Positions 38,645 to 47,209 of a stretch of 64,000 nucleotides of DNA are shown here, one piece after another. Below the pieces are notes generated by a model that saw only the letters and a list, made by a program, of their open reading frames with translations, made no database searches and was not told the origin of the DNA. The position numbers and the translations under genes are program-made. The stretch comes from Caldifarciminota bacterium (GTDB taxonomy: Bacteria > Hydrothermota > Tepidihabitantia > SM23-42): positions 1 through 64,000 of the forward strand of contig JALVOT010000006.1 in assembly GCA_027026255.1 (NCBI GenBank), written 5' to 3'. How positions within the stretch are numbered: the stretch's first letter is position 1; every line of letters starts with the position of its first letter.

Positions 38645-38664
38645 ATGACTGACCAGTCAGTCAT
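38645..38664. promoter_or_regulatory. TetR operator
   Basis: ATGACTGAC-CA-GTCAGTCAT is a 9-bp inverted repeat with a 2-bp centre. It matches the TGACTGAC/GTCAGTCA type site known for many TetR regulators. It starts 15 bases downstream of the -10 box and 38 bases before the tetR start, a position where bound protein would block transcription. Confidence 0.85.
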
Positions 38665-38678
38665 TTCAGTCATTATAA

Positions 38679-38706
38679 ATTATAACCGGAATATAATATT
38701 TGTCAA
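38679..38706 (-). promoter_or_regulatory. Promoter of the tetR-efflux operon
   Basis: On the minus strand, TTGACA (38706-38701), a 16-base spacer and TATAAT (38684-38679), both perfect. The operator lies just downstream, and a TCCTTT-type complement of an AGGAGG site precedes tetR. Confidence 0.85.
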
Positions 38707-38760
38707 TAATAAAAACAGACTCAGCGTTTTTACCATTCCCGAATGCAGTCTTTGGATGTC

Positions 38761-38788
38761 TTGACAATTAAAGCATAATGAATATAAT
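38761..38788 (+). promoter_or_regulatory. Promoter of the type I restriction-Gabija operon
   Basis: TTGACA (38761-38766), a 16-base spacer and TATAAT (38783-38788), both perfect. It points toward hsdR, whose start at 39017 is about 220 bases downstream, so the mRNA has a long leader with two hairpins. Confidence 0.75.
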
Positions 38789-38800
38789 TACACTAAGAAA

Positions 38801-38839
38801 AAGGTATAACGCGCCATAAGGATTGGGCGATTATACCTT
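38801..38839 (+). terminator. Leader hairpin followed by U-rich tract (possible attenuator)
   Basis: AAGGTATAA (38801-38809) pairs perfectly with TTATACCTT (38831-38839), and GCC/GGGC bases inside can extend the stem. It is followed by TTTGTCTT. Lying just after the hsdR promoter, it could act as an attenuator. Alternatively it may be an mRNA-stabilising 5' hairpin. Confidence 0.5.
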
Positions 38840-38849
38840 TTGTCTTAAG

Positions 38850-38868
38850 GAAGCGTCAAAGACGCTTC
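38850..38868 (+). other. Second perfect hairpin in the hsdR leader
   Basis: GAAGCGTC (38850-38857) and GACGCTTC (38861-38868) form an 8-bp perfect stem with loop AAA. The rest of the 409-base gap up to 39016 contains a frame reading RYLRKKGYEKHVII that is broken by stops, perhaps a decayed small gene. Confidence 0.6.
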
Positions 38869-39016
38869 AGGATAATGGGAAAGGTATGAAGGTTAAAATT
38901 TACAGTGGATAAAGTTGAAATGAAGTTAAATTGCGCAGGTATTTAAGAAAAAAGGCTATGAAAAACATGTGATTATATAGAATGATGGGAATTAGGTGTA
39001 TGCAAAAGGAAGATAG

Positions 39017-41350
39017 ATGCTGTTGAGCGAAGCAGACACTAAGGCAAAGCTTATTGACCCTGGCCTCCACCGACGTGGCTGGACAGAAGACCTTATACGC
39101 CGCGAAGAGACCGAACGCGGAATTGATATTATCGATGGTAGGCCGAGACGGAGAGAGCGAGGAAGGATAGACTATCTCTTACGGGTGAGGGTCAACATCA
39201 ATGCTCAGCCTGTCGCTGTTGCCTTAATTGAAGCAAAGAAAAATATTGATCCGCCTGATAAGGGTCTTGAGCAGGCAAAGAAGTATGCCCGGCTGAATCA
39301 TGTTCCTTTTGTTTACTCCTCTAATGGTCATCTTTTTGTAGAATATGACGCAATTACAGGCAAAACTTCTGAACCCTCTCCTTTTGAAGAATTCCCCACC
39401 CCTCTTGAACTTCGCAAACGTTATGAAATGGAAATGGGCATTTCATTAGCACGCAAGAGCGCTAAACCGCTACTAATTCCTTACTCGGGAGGTGAAGCAA
39501 TACGAAGGTACTACCAAGATGCTGCTATTCGTGCTGCGTTGGAAAAGATCGCCACAGGCAAAAAGCGACTCCTTCTCTTTTTGGCTACCGGCTCAGGCAA
39601 AACTTTTATCGCGGTTCACCTTTTGAAAAAGATTGCAGATGCCGGCCAACTTCGCCGTGCCCTGTTTGTATGCGATAGGGATGAATTACGCACTCAAGCA
39701 CTTGGTGCGTTTCAAAATGTTTTCGGTTCCGATGCAGCAAAGGTAACAACATCTAATCCTCAAAAGAATGCCCGTATTTTGATTGCGACATATCAGACAC
39801 TCGATGTGGCTGGCGAAACTGAAGACGCCAGTTTTTTCCTCGAAAACTATCCTGAAAATTATTTCAGCCATATTATTATTGATGAGTGTCACCGATCTGC
39901 GTGGGGGAAGTGGAGTATCGTGCTTCGCAAAAATCCGGAAGCTATTCAGATTGGGCTCACAGCAACCCCGCGCAGTTTTGAAGGCGGAACAGAAGAGGAA
40001 CGTAAAGAAGACGAAGAAATTACAGCAAATAACCTTAAGTATTTCGGCGAGCCCATCTACGAATACGATATGGTTCAGGGTATAGAGGATGGCTATCTCC
40101 CTGCTTGCGAGATCATCAGGCGAGATGTCAATCTTGACGAAAGGGGTGTAAAACGGCAGGACATTGAGGTTTTAGGGGCAAGGAACGCCACTACCGGAGA
40201 GCCTATTCCTCCTGATGAGACCCGAGCGAAGTATGAGGCACCATCCTTCGAAGATATTATTCAACTGCCAGATAGGGTAAGGACGATGTGTCAAGACCTC
40301 TTTGATATGTTCCTCCAAACTGGTGGACCTCATCAAAAAACGGTTATCTTCTGCGCCCGGGATACCCATGCAGACAGAGTTGCAGCGCAGATGAACAACC
40401 TCTATGCAGACTGGTGTGCTAAAAATAGCTATAAGCGCCTTGAACCGTATGCTTTCAAATGCACAGCTTCAGTAGGTGGAAGCAAATACATTGCTGACCT
40501 GCGGGGTTCACAGCGAAGCCATTTCATCGCCACAACTGTTGATTTAATCACCACAGGAGTCGATGTACCACCACTCAAAAATGTTGTCTTTTTTAAATAT
40601 GTCCACTCCCCCATCGCCTTTCAACAGATGATGGGACGTGGTTCAAGGATCCATTTGCCCAGCAACAAATTGATGTTCCGTGTTTACGACTACACAAATG
40701 CAACCCGCCTTCTGGGGAAGGGATTTGAAAGCCGTTCTACACCAACCCGTGAACCTAAGGAACCTACTAAGGAAAGAAAAGAGAAGATAATTCGTGTTGA
40801 GGGTTTTGATGTCCATATCAATCCAGCCGGGACATATATCGTTACAAGAAAAGAGGGTCAATTGGGAATGGTCACGGTTGAGGAATACCGTCAGATGATA
40901 GCGTCTCGGCTAACGGAAGAAATTAAGACTGTTGATGCTTTTAGAAAATTCTGGATAGATCCCAGGAAACGAAGGGAGCTAATGGAGATTCTACCTGATG
41001 ATGGGCAGGGAATAAGATTGCTCCGGGAACTTACAAACCGCACGGATTATGACCTATACGATATTCTGGCGGAGATTGGATATGGGATAGCACCTAAGAA
41101 TCGGAAGGAACGTGCTTCAGCATTATTATATAAGCACCGCGAGTGGCTAAACGAATTTTCAGCAAAGGCCCGTGATACCTTGCTTGCCCTTGCAAGACAA
41201 TTTGAAAAAGGCGGAACAGAAGAATTGGAGAATCCCCACATCTTCGAGGCACCTGATGTGCTCAAAGCGGGTGGACTTTCTGCATTGAAGGACTTGGGTA
41301 AACCAGAAGATATTATAACCGAGGCCAAGAAAAGGTTATTTGCAGCATGA
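39017..41350 (+). CDS. hsdR: Type I restriction enzyme R subunit
   Basis: This 777-residue protein has an N-terminal PD-(D/E)xK nuclease: Asp 52 in GRIDYLLRV and Glu 72/Lys 74 in ALIEAKKN. A superfamily 2 helicase follows with Walker A LFLATGSGKTF (about 187-197), DECH (about 290) and the later motif QQMMGRGSR. It is the EcoEI-like short HsdR class. It cuts and translocates DNA together with HsdS and HsdM, which lie downstream but are separated by four other genes. Its stop overlaps the next start (ATGA). Confidence 0.92.
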   Translation: MLLSEADTKAKLIDPGLHRRGWTEDLIRREETERGIDIIDGRPRRRERGRIDYLLRVRVNINAQPVAVALIEAKKNIDPPDKGLEQAKKYARLNHVPFVYSSNGHLFVEYDAITGKTSEPSPFEEFPTPLELRKRYEMEMGISLARKSAKPLLIPYSGGEAIRRYYQDAAIRAALEKIATGKKRLLLFLATGSGKTFIAVHLLKKIADAGQLRRALFVCDRDELRTQALGAFQNVFGSDAAKVTTSNPQKNARILIATYQTLDVAGETEDASFFLENYPENYFSHIIIDECHRSAWGKWSIVLRKNPEAIQIGLTATPRSFEGGTEEERKEDEEITANNLKYFGEPIYEYDMVQGIEDGYLPACEIIRRDVNLDERGVKRQDIEVLGARNATTGEPIPPDETRAKYEAPSFEDIIQLPDRVRTMCQDLFDMFLQTGGPHQKTVIFCARDTHADRVAAQMNNLYADWCAKNSYKRLEPYAFKCTASVGGSKYIADLRGSQRSHFIATTVDLITTGVDVPPLKNVVFFKYVHSPIAFQQMMGRGSRIHLPSNKLMFRVYDYTNATRLLGKGFESRSTPTREPKEPTKERKEKIIRVEGFDVHINPAGTYIVTRKEGQLGMVTVEEYRQMIASRLTEEIKTVDAFRKFWIDPRKRRELMEILPDDGQGIRLLRELTNRTDYDLYDILAEIGYGIAPKNRKERASALLYKHREWLNEFSAKARDTLLALARQFEKGGTEELENPHIFEAPDVLKAGGLSALKDLGKPEDIITEAKKRLFAA

Positions 41351-42261
41351 ATTCAAAAAGTGAAATATTCAACTTCCTTGTAAAAAATGCGATCTATCCG
41401 ATGTGTAGCAAAAAGGGAAAGATTTTTCTCAGAAATACAAGAAAAATTCTGATAAATCAAGAAACAGAACGAGAGATAATTAAAAAACTGAATATCAAAA
41501 CGCCTCAGGACTGTGAACAAATAAGAAAAGAAATTAGGAAGCGTGCTGCTGAAAACCGGACAAATCGCCCTATAAAGGAATGGATAAAAGAAGAAAGACC
41601 AAGGGAGATGCTGGTAAAATACGGAGCCGATGCACTCTCCCTGTCTAAACTTCTGGCAATAATTTTAAGAACAGGAAAAGAGGGAGTCAGTGCTGAGGAG
41701 TTGGCAAGGAGACTGCTGAATAAATTCAAAACATTGAGAGAGATTGATTCAAGCAGTGTTTCTGAAATTTGTGAAACCGAAGGCATAGGAATTGCCAAAG
41801 CAGTCCAGATAAAGGCTGCAATGGAACTTGGCAAGAGGTTATTAAAAGAAAGGGCAGAGAAGACAAGAGGGATAAAAAAGGCTGATGATGTGGTTGAGTA
41901 TGTGGCTGAATACTATGGTCCTTACCTAAGGGATGCCAAGAAAGAATTCTTTAGCATTATTCTTTTAGATATAAAGAATAAACCGCTTCATAATATCGAG
42001 TTGAGCAAAGGTAGCATCAATCTAAGTGTTGTTGACCCAAAAGAAATTATAAAAGAGGCGACATTAAAGTCCGCTTCTTCAATTATACTTGTTCATAATC
42101 ATCCCTCAGGAGATACCGATCCATCAGATGAGGATATTAAATTAACCAATCGCATTATTGATGCCTGTGACCTTGTAGGGATAAGAGTATTGGACCACAT
42201 CATTATCGGCAAAAATGAGAGTGACTATTATAGCTTTGCAAGGGAAGGATTGATAGAATGA
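41347..42261 (+). CDS. RadC-like JAB-domain protein
   Basis: This 304-residue protein has an unusual ~70-residue N-terminal extension, then UPF0758/RadC features: RPREMLVKYGADALSLSKLL, a helix-hairpin-helix (ETEGIGIAKAVQIKAAMELG) and a JAB/MPN metal site HNHPSGDTDPSDED near residues 239-252. RadC-family proteins are common in mobile and restriction loci; the activity is unsettled despite the old DNA-repair name. It overlaps hsdR by 4 bases, so it belongs to the restriction operon. Confidence 0.88.
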   Translation: MNSKSEIFNFLVKNAIYPMCSKKGKIFLRNTRKILINQETEREIIKKLNIKTPQDCEQIRKEIRKRAAENRTNRPIKEWIKEERPREMLVKYGADALSLSKLLAIILRTGKEGVSAEELARRLLNKFKTLREIDSSSVSEICETEGIGIAKAVQIKAAMELGKRLLKERAEKTRGIKKADDVVEYVAEYYGPYLRDAKKEFFSIILLDIKNKPLHNIELSKGSINLSVVDPKEIIKEATLKSASSIILVHNHPSGDTDPSDEDIKLTNRIIDACDLVGIRVLDHIIIGKNESDYYSFAREGLIE

Positions 42262-42286
42262 AAATAGCATTTTATAGAGGTTGTTT

Positions 42287-43759
42287 ATGATTGTGAAAAA
42301 ATATAAAATATTTGTCAGTGGTGTCCAGGAAGAGCTTAAAGAAGAACGCTTTGCAATAAAGGAAATCGGAACCCAGAATATTCTATTAAAGAAATACTTT
42401 TCTGCCTTTCTTTTTGAAAACCTTCCAGCTAAAAGCAAATCTGCTGAAAAAGTTTATCTTAAAAAAGTCGCCGAGAGCGACATTCTGTTGCTGATTTTAG
42501 GAATGGAATATGGACAAATAGGTTCTGATGGCATTTCAGCCACTGAAAGAGAGTTTAGAAAAGCAATTGAGAAAAATTTAAAAATCCTGGTGTTTATTAA
42601 AAGTAATAATAATTCTAAAAGAGACAGAAGAGTTGTAAAACTCATAAAGGAAATAAAAAGTAAATACATTTATAAAAAATTCAAAAATGTTCCTCATTTA
42701 AAGGATTGTGTTTATAACAGTCTTGTAGAATTTTTGGAAGAGGAAGGTGTCCTTGCTAAATTTCCCTTTGATTCGAGTATATGTGAAGAAGCAGTGTATA
42801 GAGACCTGAATGAAAAACTTGTAAGGGATTTTTTAAATACCAGAGCAGTGAAACTCAAGGTAGAGGTTCCCAGGATATCTATGAAAGAGTTTCTGCAAAA
42901 AACCATCAGGGTAGTAAGGGAAAAAGATGGGTTTCTTAAGCCCACAAATACGGCAATATTGTTTTTTTGTGACCATCCATATGACTTCATACCACAGAGT
43001 ATAGTAAAAATTGCCCGCTTTAAAGGAAAAACTCGCATTGAATTTATTGATTCTCAGGAATTAAAAGGACCGATCTATAAAATTCTTGACGATGTAGAAA
43101 AATTTTTCAAACGGAATACTCGTTTAGCTAATAAAATTGTAGAGTTTAAAAGAGTGGAGATTCCAGAGTATCCCTTTAAAGCTATAAGAGAAGCAGTAGT
43201 CAATGCCATAGCACACAGGGATTATAACCGAATAGGTTCTAATATTCAGATAGACATCTTTGACGATAGAGTAGAAGTTACAAGTCCTGGTGGTCTTCTT
43301 GCTGGGTTAGACATAAAGCATCTGGAAGGAATACATGAAACAAGAAATAGAAGAATCTGTAAAATCTTTCATGAAACAAAGGATATGGAAACATATGGGA
43401 CTGGAATTGCAAAGATGAAGCATTGGATGCAGGAACATAGCTTAAAACCACCTGTTTTAACTCAGAAAGGTAATTTCTTTAAGGTAACCTTCTATGGTCC
43501 AGGTGATAAAATTTTGGATTTAGTTTCCGATATACCTAAAGAAAGACAAACGGATTTAAAAAAATTAGGATTGAATAAAAGACAGATAGAAGCCTTAAGG
43601 TTAATGGTTAATGAAGGAAAATCTTTGACAAATAGAGAGTACAGAAAGTTATTTGAAGTAAGCAATCAGACCTTCGTCCGAGATATGAGGTTATTGTTAA
43701 AGCTGGGTTTTGTCACTATTGAAGGTAAGGGACGAGCTTTAAGCTATAAGGCTGTTTGA
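42287..43759 (+). CDS. DUF4062 / GHKL-type ATP-binding protein with winged helix
   Basis: ATG 42287 is preferred (AGAGG 6 bases upstream), giving 490 residues. The N-terminal ~100 residues (YKIFVSGVQEELKEERFAIK, SDILLLILGMEYGQIG) match DUF4062, a TIR/Toll-like-fold sensor. The middle (REAVVNAIAHRDY, DIFDDRVEVTSPGGL, YGTGI) is the RecG-C-like/Schlafen-associated HATPase_c_4 domain. The C-terminal ~70 residues form a winged helix. Such proteins recur in type I restriction loci. It may be a sensor or regulator (inference). Confidence 0.75.
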   Translation: MIVKKYKIFVSGVQEELKEERFAIKEIGTQNILLKKYFSAFLFENLPAKSKSAEKVYLKKVAESDILLLILGMEYGQIGSDGISATEREFRKAIEKNLKILVFIKSNNNSKRDRRVVKLIKEIKSKYIYKKFKNVPHLKDCVYNSLVEFLEEEGVLAKFPFDSSICEEAVYRDLNEKLVRDFLNTRAVKLKVEVPRISMKEFLQKTIRVVREKDGFLKPTNTAILFFCDHPYDFIPQSIVKIARFKGKTRIEFIDSQELKGPIYKILDDVEKFFKRNTRLANKIVEFKRVEIPEYPFKAIREAVVNAIAHRDYNRIGSNIQIDIFDDRVEVTSPGGLLAGLDIKHLEGIHETRNRRICKIFHETKDMETYGTGIAKMKHWMQEHSLKPPVLTQKGNFFKVTFYGPGDKILDLVSDIPKERQTDLKKLGLNKRQIEALRLMVNEGKSLTNREYRKLFEVSNQTFVRDMRLLLKLGFVTIEGKGRALSYKAV

Positions 43760-43761
43760 TG

Positions 43762-43848
43762 ATGTCACGAAATGCACTGAAATGTCATGAAAAATGTCAC
43801 AGAAAAAATGTCATGAAAAGGGATAAAATGTCATGAAAAATGTCACGA
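43762..43848 (+). repeat. Imperfect tandem repeats before and inside the hsdS start
   Basis: ATGTCATGA/ATGTCACGA-type units occur at about 43762, 43782, 43794, 43808, 43828 and 43840. They are separated by A-rich runs, and related ATGTCCCT units follow at about 43875 and 43887. The unit contains two overlapping start codons in different frames. Gain or loss of units could shift the hsdS reading frame or start. Confidence 0.7.
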
Positions 43849-45146
43849 AAAAGTTGCCCCCTAAAAACCCTAATATGTCCCTAAAAATGTCCCTAAAAAA
43901 TGCCAAAAATCTTAATCCCCAACTCCCACCTGACTGGAGATGGGTGAGGCTGGGGGAGGTATGCAAGATAAACCCTCGGCGTCCGGAAGGCTTCAATCGT
44001 TCTCCAGATGCACCAACTACATTTGTTCCAATGGCTACGGTAGATGAAAAATTGGGGACTATTACCAACCCAGAAATTGTTCCTTACTCGAAAGTTTCAA
44101 AAGGGTATACTTATTTTGAAGAGAACGATGTCCTTTTTGCCAAAATTACCCCATGCATGCAGAATGGAAAGCATGTGATAGCGAAAAATCTAATTGACAG
44201 GATAGGTTTTGGGACAACAGAGTTTCATGTTTTAAGGCCCAATAAAGAAATATTGTCAGAATGGATTCACTTTTTTATTAGACAACCTCTCTTTTTACAG
44301 GAAGCAACGGCATATTTTACAGGTGCTGTTGGTCAACAAAGAGTACCTCAAGAATTTTTAGAAAATTATATAATTCCTCTCCCTCCTCTACCTGTCCAGC
44401 GTCGTATTGTTGCTAAGATTCAAGAATTAATGCAAGAGGTGGAGCGTGCCCGAAAGTCTTGCGAAAAACAACTTGAGACAGCCAAAGCCCTTACCGCCGC
44501 ATACCTCCGCCAAGTCTTCGAAAGCGAAGAGGCAAAGAAGTGGGAGAGGAAGAGACTGGAGGAGATGTTAGATATTATTGAAAGCGGTAGCCGTCCAAAA
44601 GGGGGAGTGTTTGAAATAAAAGAAGGTATCCCATCAATCGGAGCTGAACATTTAAATCCTTTCGGGGGTTTCCTTTTTAATAATATGAGATTTATACCCA
44701 AAGAATTTTACGAGAAAATGAAAAAAGGCAAAGTTCAAAAAGGTGATGTGCTGGTCGTTAAAGACGGTGCAACAACCGGTAAAGTTTCCTATGTAGATGA
44801 TGATTTTCCTTACGGAATTGCTGCTATAAACGAACATATCTTTAGGCTAAGAGGCAAAGAATTTCTAACCCAGGAGTTTCTATTTTGGTTTTTATATTCT
44901 CCTTTAGGACAAATCCAAATTCAGCAAGAATTCCATGGAGCTGCTCAAGGTGGTATAAACCAGCGGTTTGTAAATGGAGTATATATTCCTCTCCCCCCTC
45001 TTCCTACTCAGCGTCGCATCGCCTCTGAACTTAAAGAGAAAATGGCTTATGTTGAAAAACTCCGTATTTCTATTGAAAAGCAGTTAGAAGCGATAAACGC
45101 CCTACCGCAGGCAATTTTAAGGAAGGCATTTAGGGGGGAATTATGA
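43833..45146 (+). CDS. hsdS: Type I restriction enzyme specificity subunit
   Basis: This 437-residue protein has two target-recognition domains, each followed by a helical conserved region. TRD1 starts at DWRWVRLGEVCKINPRRPEG and ends with PLPPLPVQRRIVAKIQELMQ. TRD2 ends with PLPPLPTQRRIASELKEKMA and KQLEAINALPQAILRKAFRG. The subunit selects a bipartite DNA target. The first ~30 residues (rich in Lys, Asn and Met) are encoded by repeats and are not part of the family fold. It overlaps the OLD nuclease gene by 4 bases. Confidence 0.92.
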   Translation: MKNVTKKLPPKNPNMSLKMSLKNAKNLNPQLPPDWRWVRLGEVCKINPRRPEGFNRSPDAPTTFVPMATVDEKLGTITNPEIVPYSKVSKGYTYFEENDVLFAKITPCMQNGKHVIAKNLIDRIGFGTTEFHVLRPNKEILSEWIHFFIRQPLFLQEATAYFTGAVGQQRVPQEFLENYIIPLPPLPVQRRIVAKIQELMQEVERARKSCEKQLETAKALTAAYLRQVFESEEAKKWERKRLEEMLDIIESGSRPKGGVFEIKEGIPSIGAEHLNPFGGFLFNNMRFIPKEFYEKMKKGKVQKGDVLVVKDGATTGKVSYVDDDFPYGIAAINEHIFRLRGKEFLTQEFLFWFLYSPLGQIQIQQEFHGAAQGGINQRFVNGVYIPLPPLPTQRRIASELKEKMAYVEKLRISIEKQLEAINALPQAILRKAFRGEL

Positions 45147-47209
45147 GAATGTCTCGTGCCTATATTGATAATTTCAGGAATCTTAGAAATTTCACAATGG
45201 AACTTTCCGAACTTGAAATATTAGTAGGTGAAAATAATATTGGAAAAACCAATATACTGCTTGCAATTAGTAAAATTTTATCTTTTGATCGAAGAAGAGT
45301 TTATTTTGATAATGATGACTTTGCTAACCCTGAAAAGCCCATAATAATTGAGTTAGTATTCACTGATTTCTCTACGCCCGAAGAGGAGGCAATTTTCTTT
45401 GATCATGAAGGGTTCAAGAACCCTGAAATGAATGAAGTAGTAATAAGGTTAAAGGCTGAATGGGATGAAAAGGAAAGGGACATCAATGTTTCCCTAACAT
45501 TTGTAAGAGAAGATTTGCCTGAAGATGAACAAGAAATAAAAGAGTTCTCCTGGCATTTTAGGAGATATATCCCCTATTACTATATTCCTGCACATAGAGA
45601 TATTGAAAAGGAGATATCCTCCAGAAGAGGAGATCTATTTGAGATATTACAATCATTTACTCCCTATCAACTCATGCCGATTCAGGCTTTAAAGAAAAGG
45701 ACTTTGGCAAAGATAGATGACTTTTTAAAAGAAGCAGAAAAAAGTGATTATAATGACCTCGTATCAGAGTTAACTGTAGTTAAAACTACAGTAGAAAAAG
45801 TGGAAGAGGTTACAAAAGAGAAAATTGAGGAGATTATAACTAAAATCGAGGCTATTAAAGGCAATATTGAAAGCAATGAAAAAATCGATGAATCATCACT
45901 TTTTACCAAGATTTTAAGCCAGCTCAAAGATCTTATTATAGTCCTTCAGAATAGGCTCTCTATTCAAAGTAGTCTAAGTTCTCTTAAAGAAGAATTTAAG
46001 AACCTGTATGGATTAGAAAATATTCAAAATAGCTTAAATGAATTATTAGCTGAGTTTTTAGATAGTGAAGAACTAACTTTAGATACTATTTCTGCAAAAG
46101 ATGAAGATTTTCTGAGGCAATTAAGCATCGGGATAGGCAACTATTCTATATTAAGACATGGAAGTGGATATCAAAGCCTCCTAAGCCTTATTCTAAAATT
46201 GTTCAAAACCATCTACCAAATAATTAAAAGAGAGGAAGTCGAATTTAAAAGCTTTATAGTAGCAATAGAAGAACCCGAAACGCACCTACACCCTCACCTA
46301 CAAAGACATCTTATTAAAACCCTAAAAAATATTCAGCTTAAATTTTCAGACGAAGGTATATCCCTTCAATTTGTAATATCTACTCATTCCCCTTTTATAA
46401 TAACACCACTTTCTTTTGATTCTTTAACATTTCTCCGTCCTGGTAGAGATACCTCACCAAACGCAATAAAGATAAATAAAAAAGAATTCGCTCAAGAAAT
46501 TGTTGATAAACTTAATCTGACTAATGAAAAGGCTAAACAAAAGAAAATGAATCAAATAAGTCGGTGGTTAGATCATTTGTTTTATCATTCTCCAGAAATG
46601 TTTTTCAGTAAATGTGTCATAGTAGGAGAGGGAGAGACTGAACAAGGAGCTATCCCGATATTTGCTGAGAAAATTAGAAAAAATTTAGATCAATCTGGAA
46701 TTTCTTTCTTGAATGGTGAAGGGGATAGTCTAATTTATCCTGTAAGACTACTATCAGCATTAAAAACTTCATGGGTGTTAGTTGTTGATAAAGATAAAGC
46801 TGAAATTCTCAAATCTTTGGAATCAGTTTCTGAGGAAAATATTTTTGTTACAAACACAAAAGCATTTGAAACAGAAATTCTTTCAACTGCGCCTTTAGAA
46901 AAAATACTTCTAGCTTTGGATGAGAAATCTATTCCTGAAAAGAATAGAGATAGAATAGCTGATTTAATAGGAGATTTTCAAAATCTCAAAGGAAAGGAAA
47001 TTGAATCTTTACAAGATGTATTGGCTTATTTGGAAGAAAAAGAGATTGATAAATTTAAAAAGGATTTTATCTTAAAATGGATGAAAGCTGAAAAAGGATT
47101 ATCTTTTGGCAGGATTTTAGCTGAACATCTTGAACCTAATGAGATACCAACAGTTTTTGTGGAAGCTATTATAAAGGCTGGAGAGATGTCAAGGGAGTAT
47201 AGAGAGTGA
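45143..47209 (+). CDS. Gabija-like GajA: OLD-family ATPase-TOPRIM nuclease
   Basis: This 688-residue protein has an N-terminal ABC-type ATPase (Walker A VGENNIGKTNILLA at about 29-42, EEPETHLHPHLQRHLIKTL signature about 375, switch ISTHSPF). A C-terminal TOPRIM nuclease follows (VGEGETEQGAIPIF about 495, VVDKDKA about 550). A long coiled-coil insert lies between. OLD plus a UvrD helicase next to it defines Gabija, a phage-defence nuclease controlled by nucleotides. It is longer than the best-known GajA (~580). It overlaps hsdS and the helicase gene by 4 bases each. Confidence 0.8.
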   Translation: MRMSRAYIDNFRNLRNFTMELSELEILVGENNIGKTNILLAISKILSFDRRRVYFDNDDFANPEKPIIIELVFTDFSTPEEEAIFFDHEGFKNPEMNEVVIRLKAEWDEKERDINVSLTFVREDLPEDEQEIKEFSWHFRRYIPYYYIPAHRDIEKEISSRRGDLFEILQSFTPYQLMPIQALKKRTLAKIDDFLKEAEKSDYNDLVSELTVVKTTVEKVEEVTKEKIEEIITKIEAIKGNIESNEKIDESSLFTKILSQLKDLIIVLQNRLSIQSSLSSLKEEFKNLYGLENIQNSLNELLAEFLDSEELTLDTISAKDEDFLRQLSIGIGNYSILRHGSGYQSLLSLILKLFKTIYQIIKREEVEFKSFIVAIEEPETHLHPHLQRHLIKTLKNIQLKFSDEGISLQFVISTHSPFIITPLSFDSLTFLRPGRDTSPNAIKINKKEFAQEIVDKLNLTNEKAKQKKMNQISRWLDHLFYHSPEMFFSKCVIVGEGETEQGAIPIFAEKIRKNLDQSGISFLNGEGDSLIYPVRLLSALKTSWVLVVDKDKAEILKSLESVSEENIFVTNTKAFETEILSTAPLEKILLALDEKSIPEKNRDRIADLIGDFQNLKGKEIESLQDVLAYLEEKEIDKFKKDFILKWMKAEKGLSFGRILAEHLEPNEIPTVFVEAIIKAGEMSREYRE

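Noticed and set aside
43762-43900. CRISPR array
   Set aside because: The units are short and imperfect with A-rich gaps of varying size, no spacer-like unique sequences and no cas genes.
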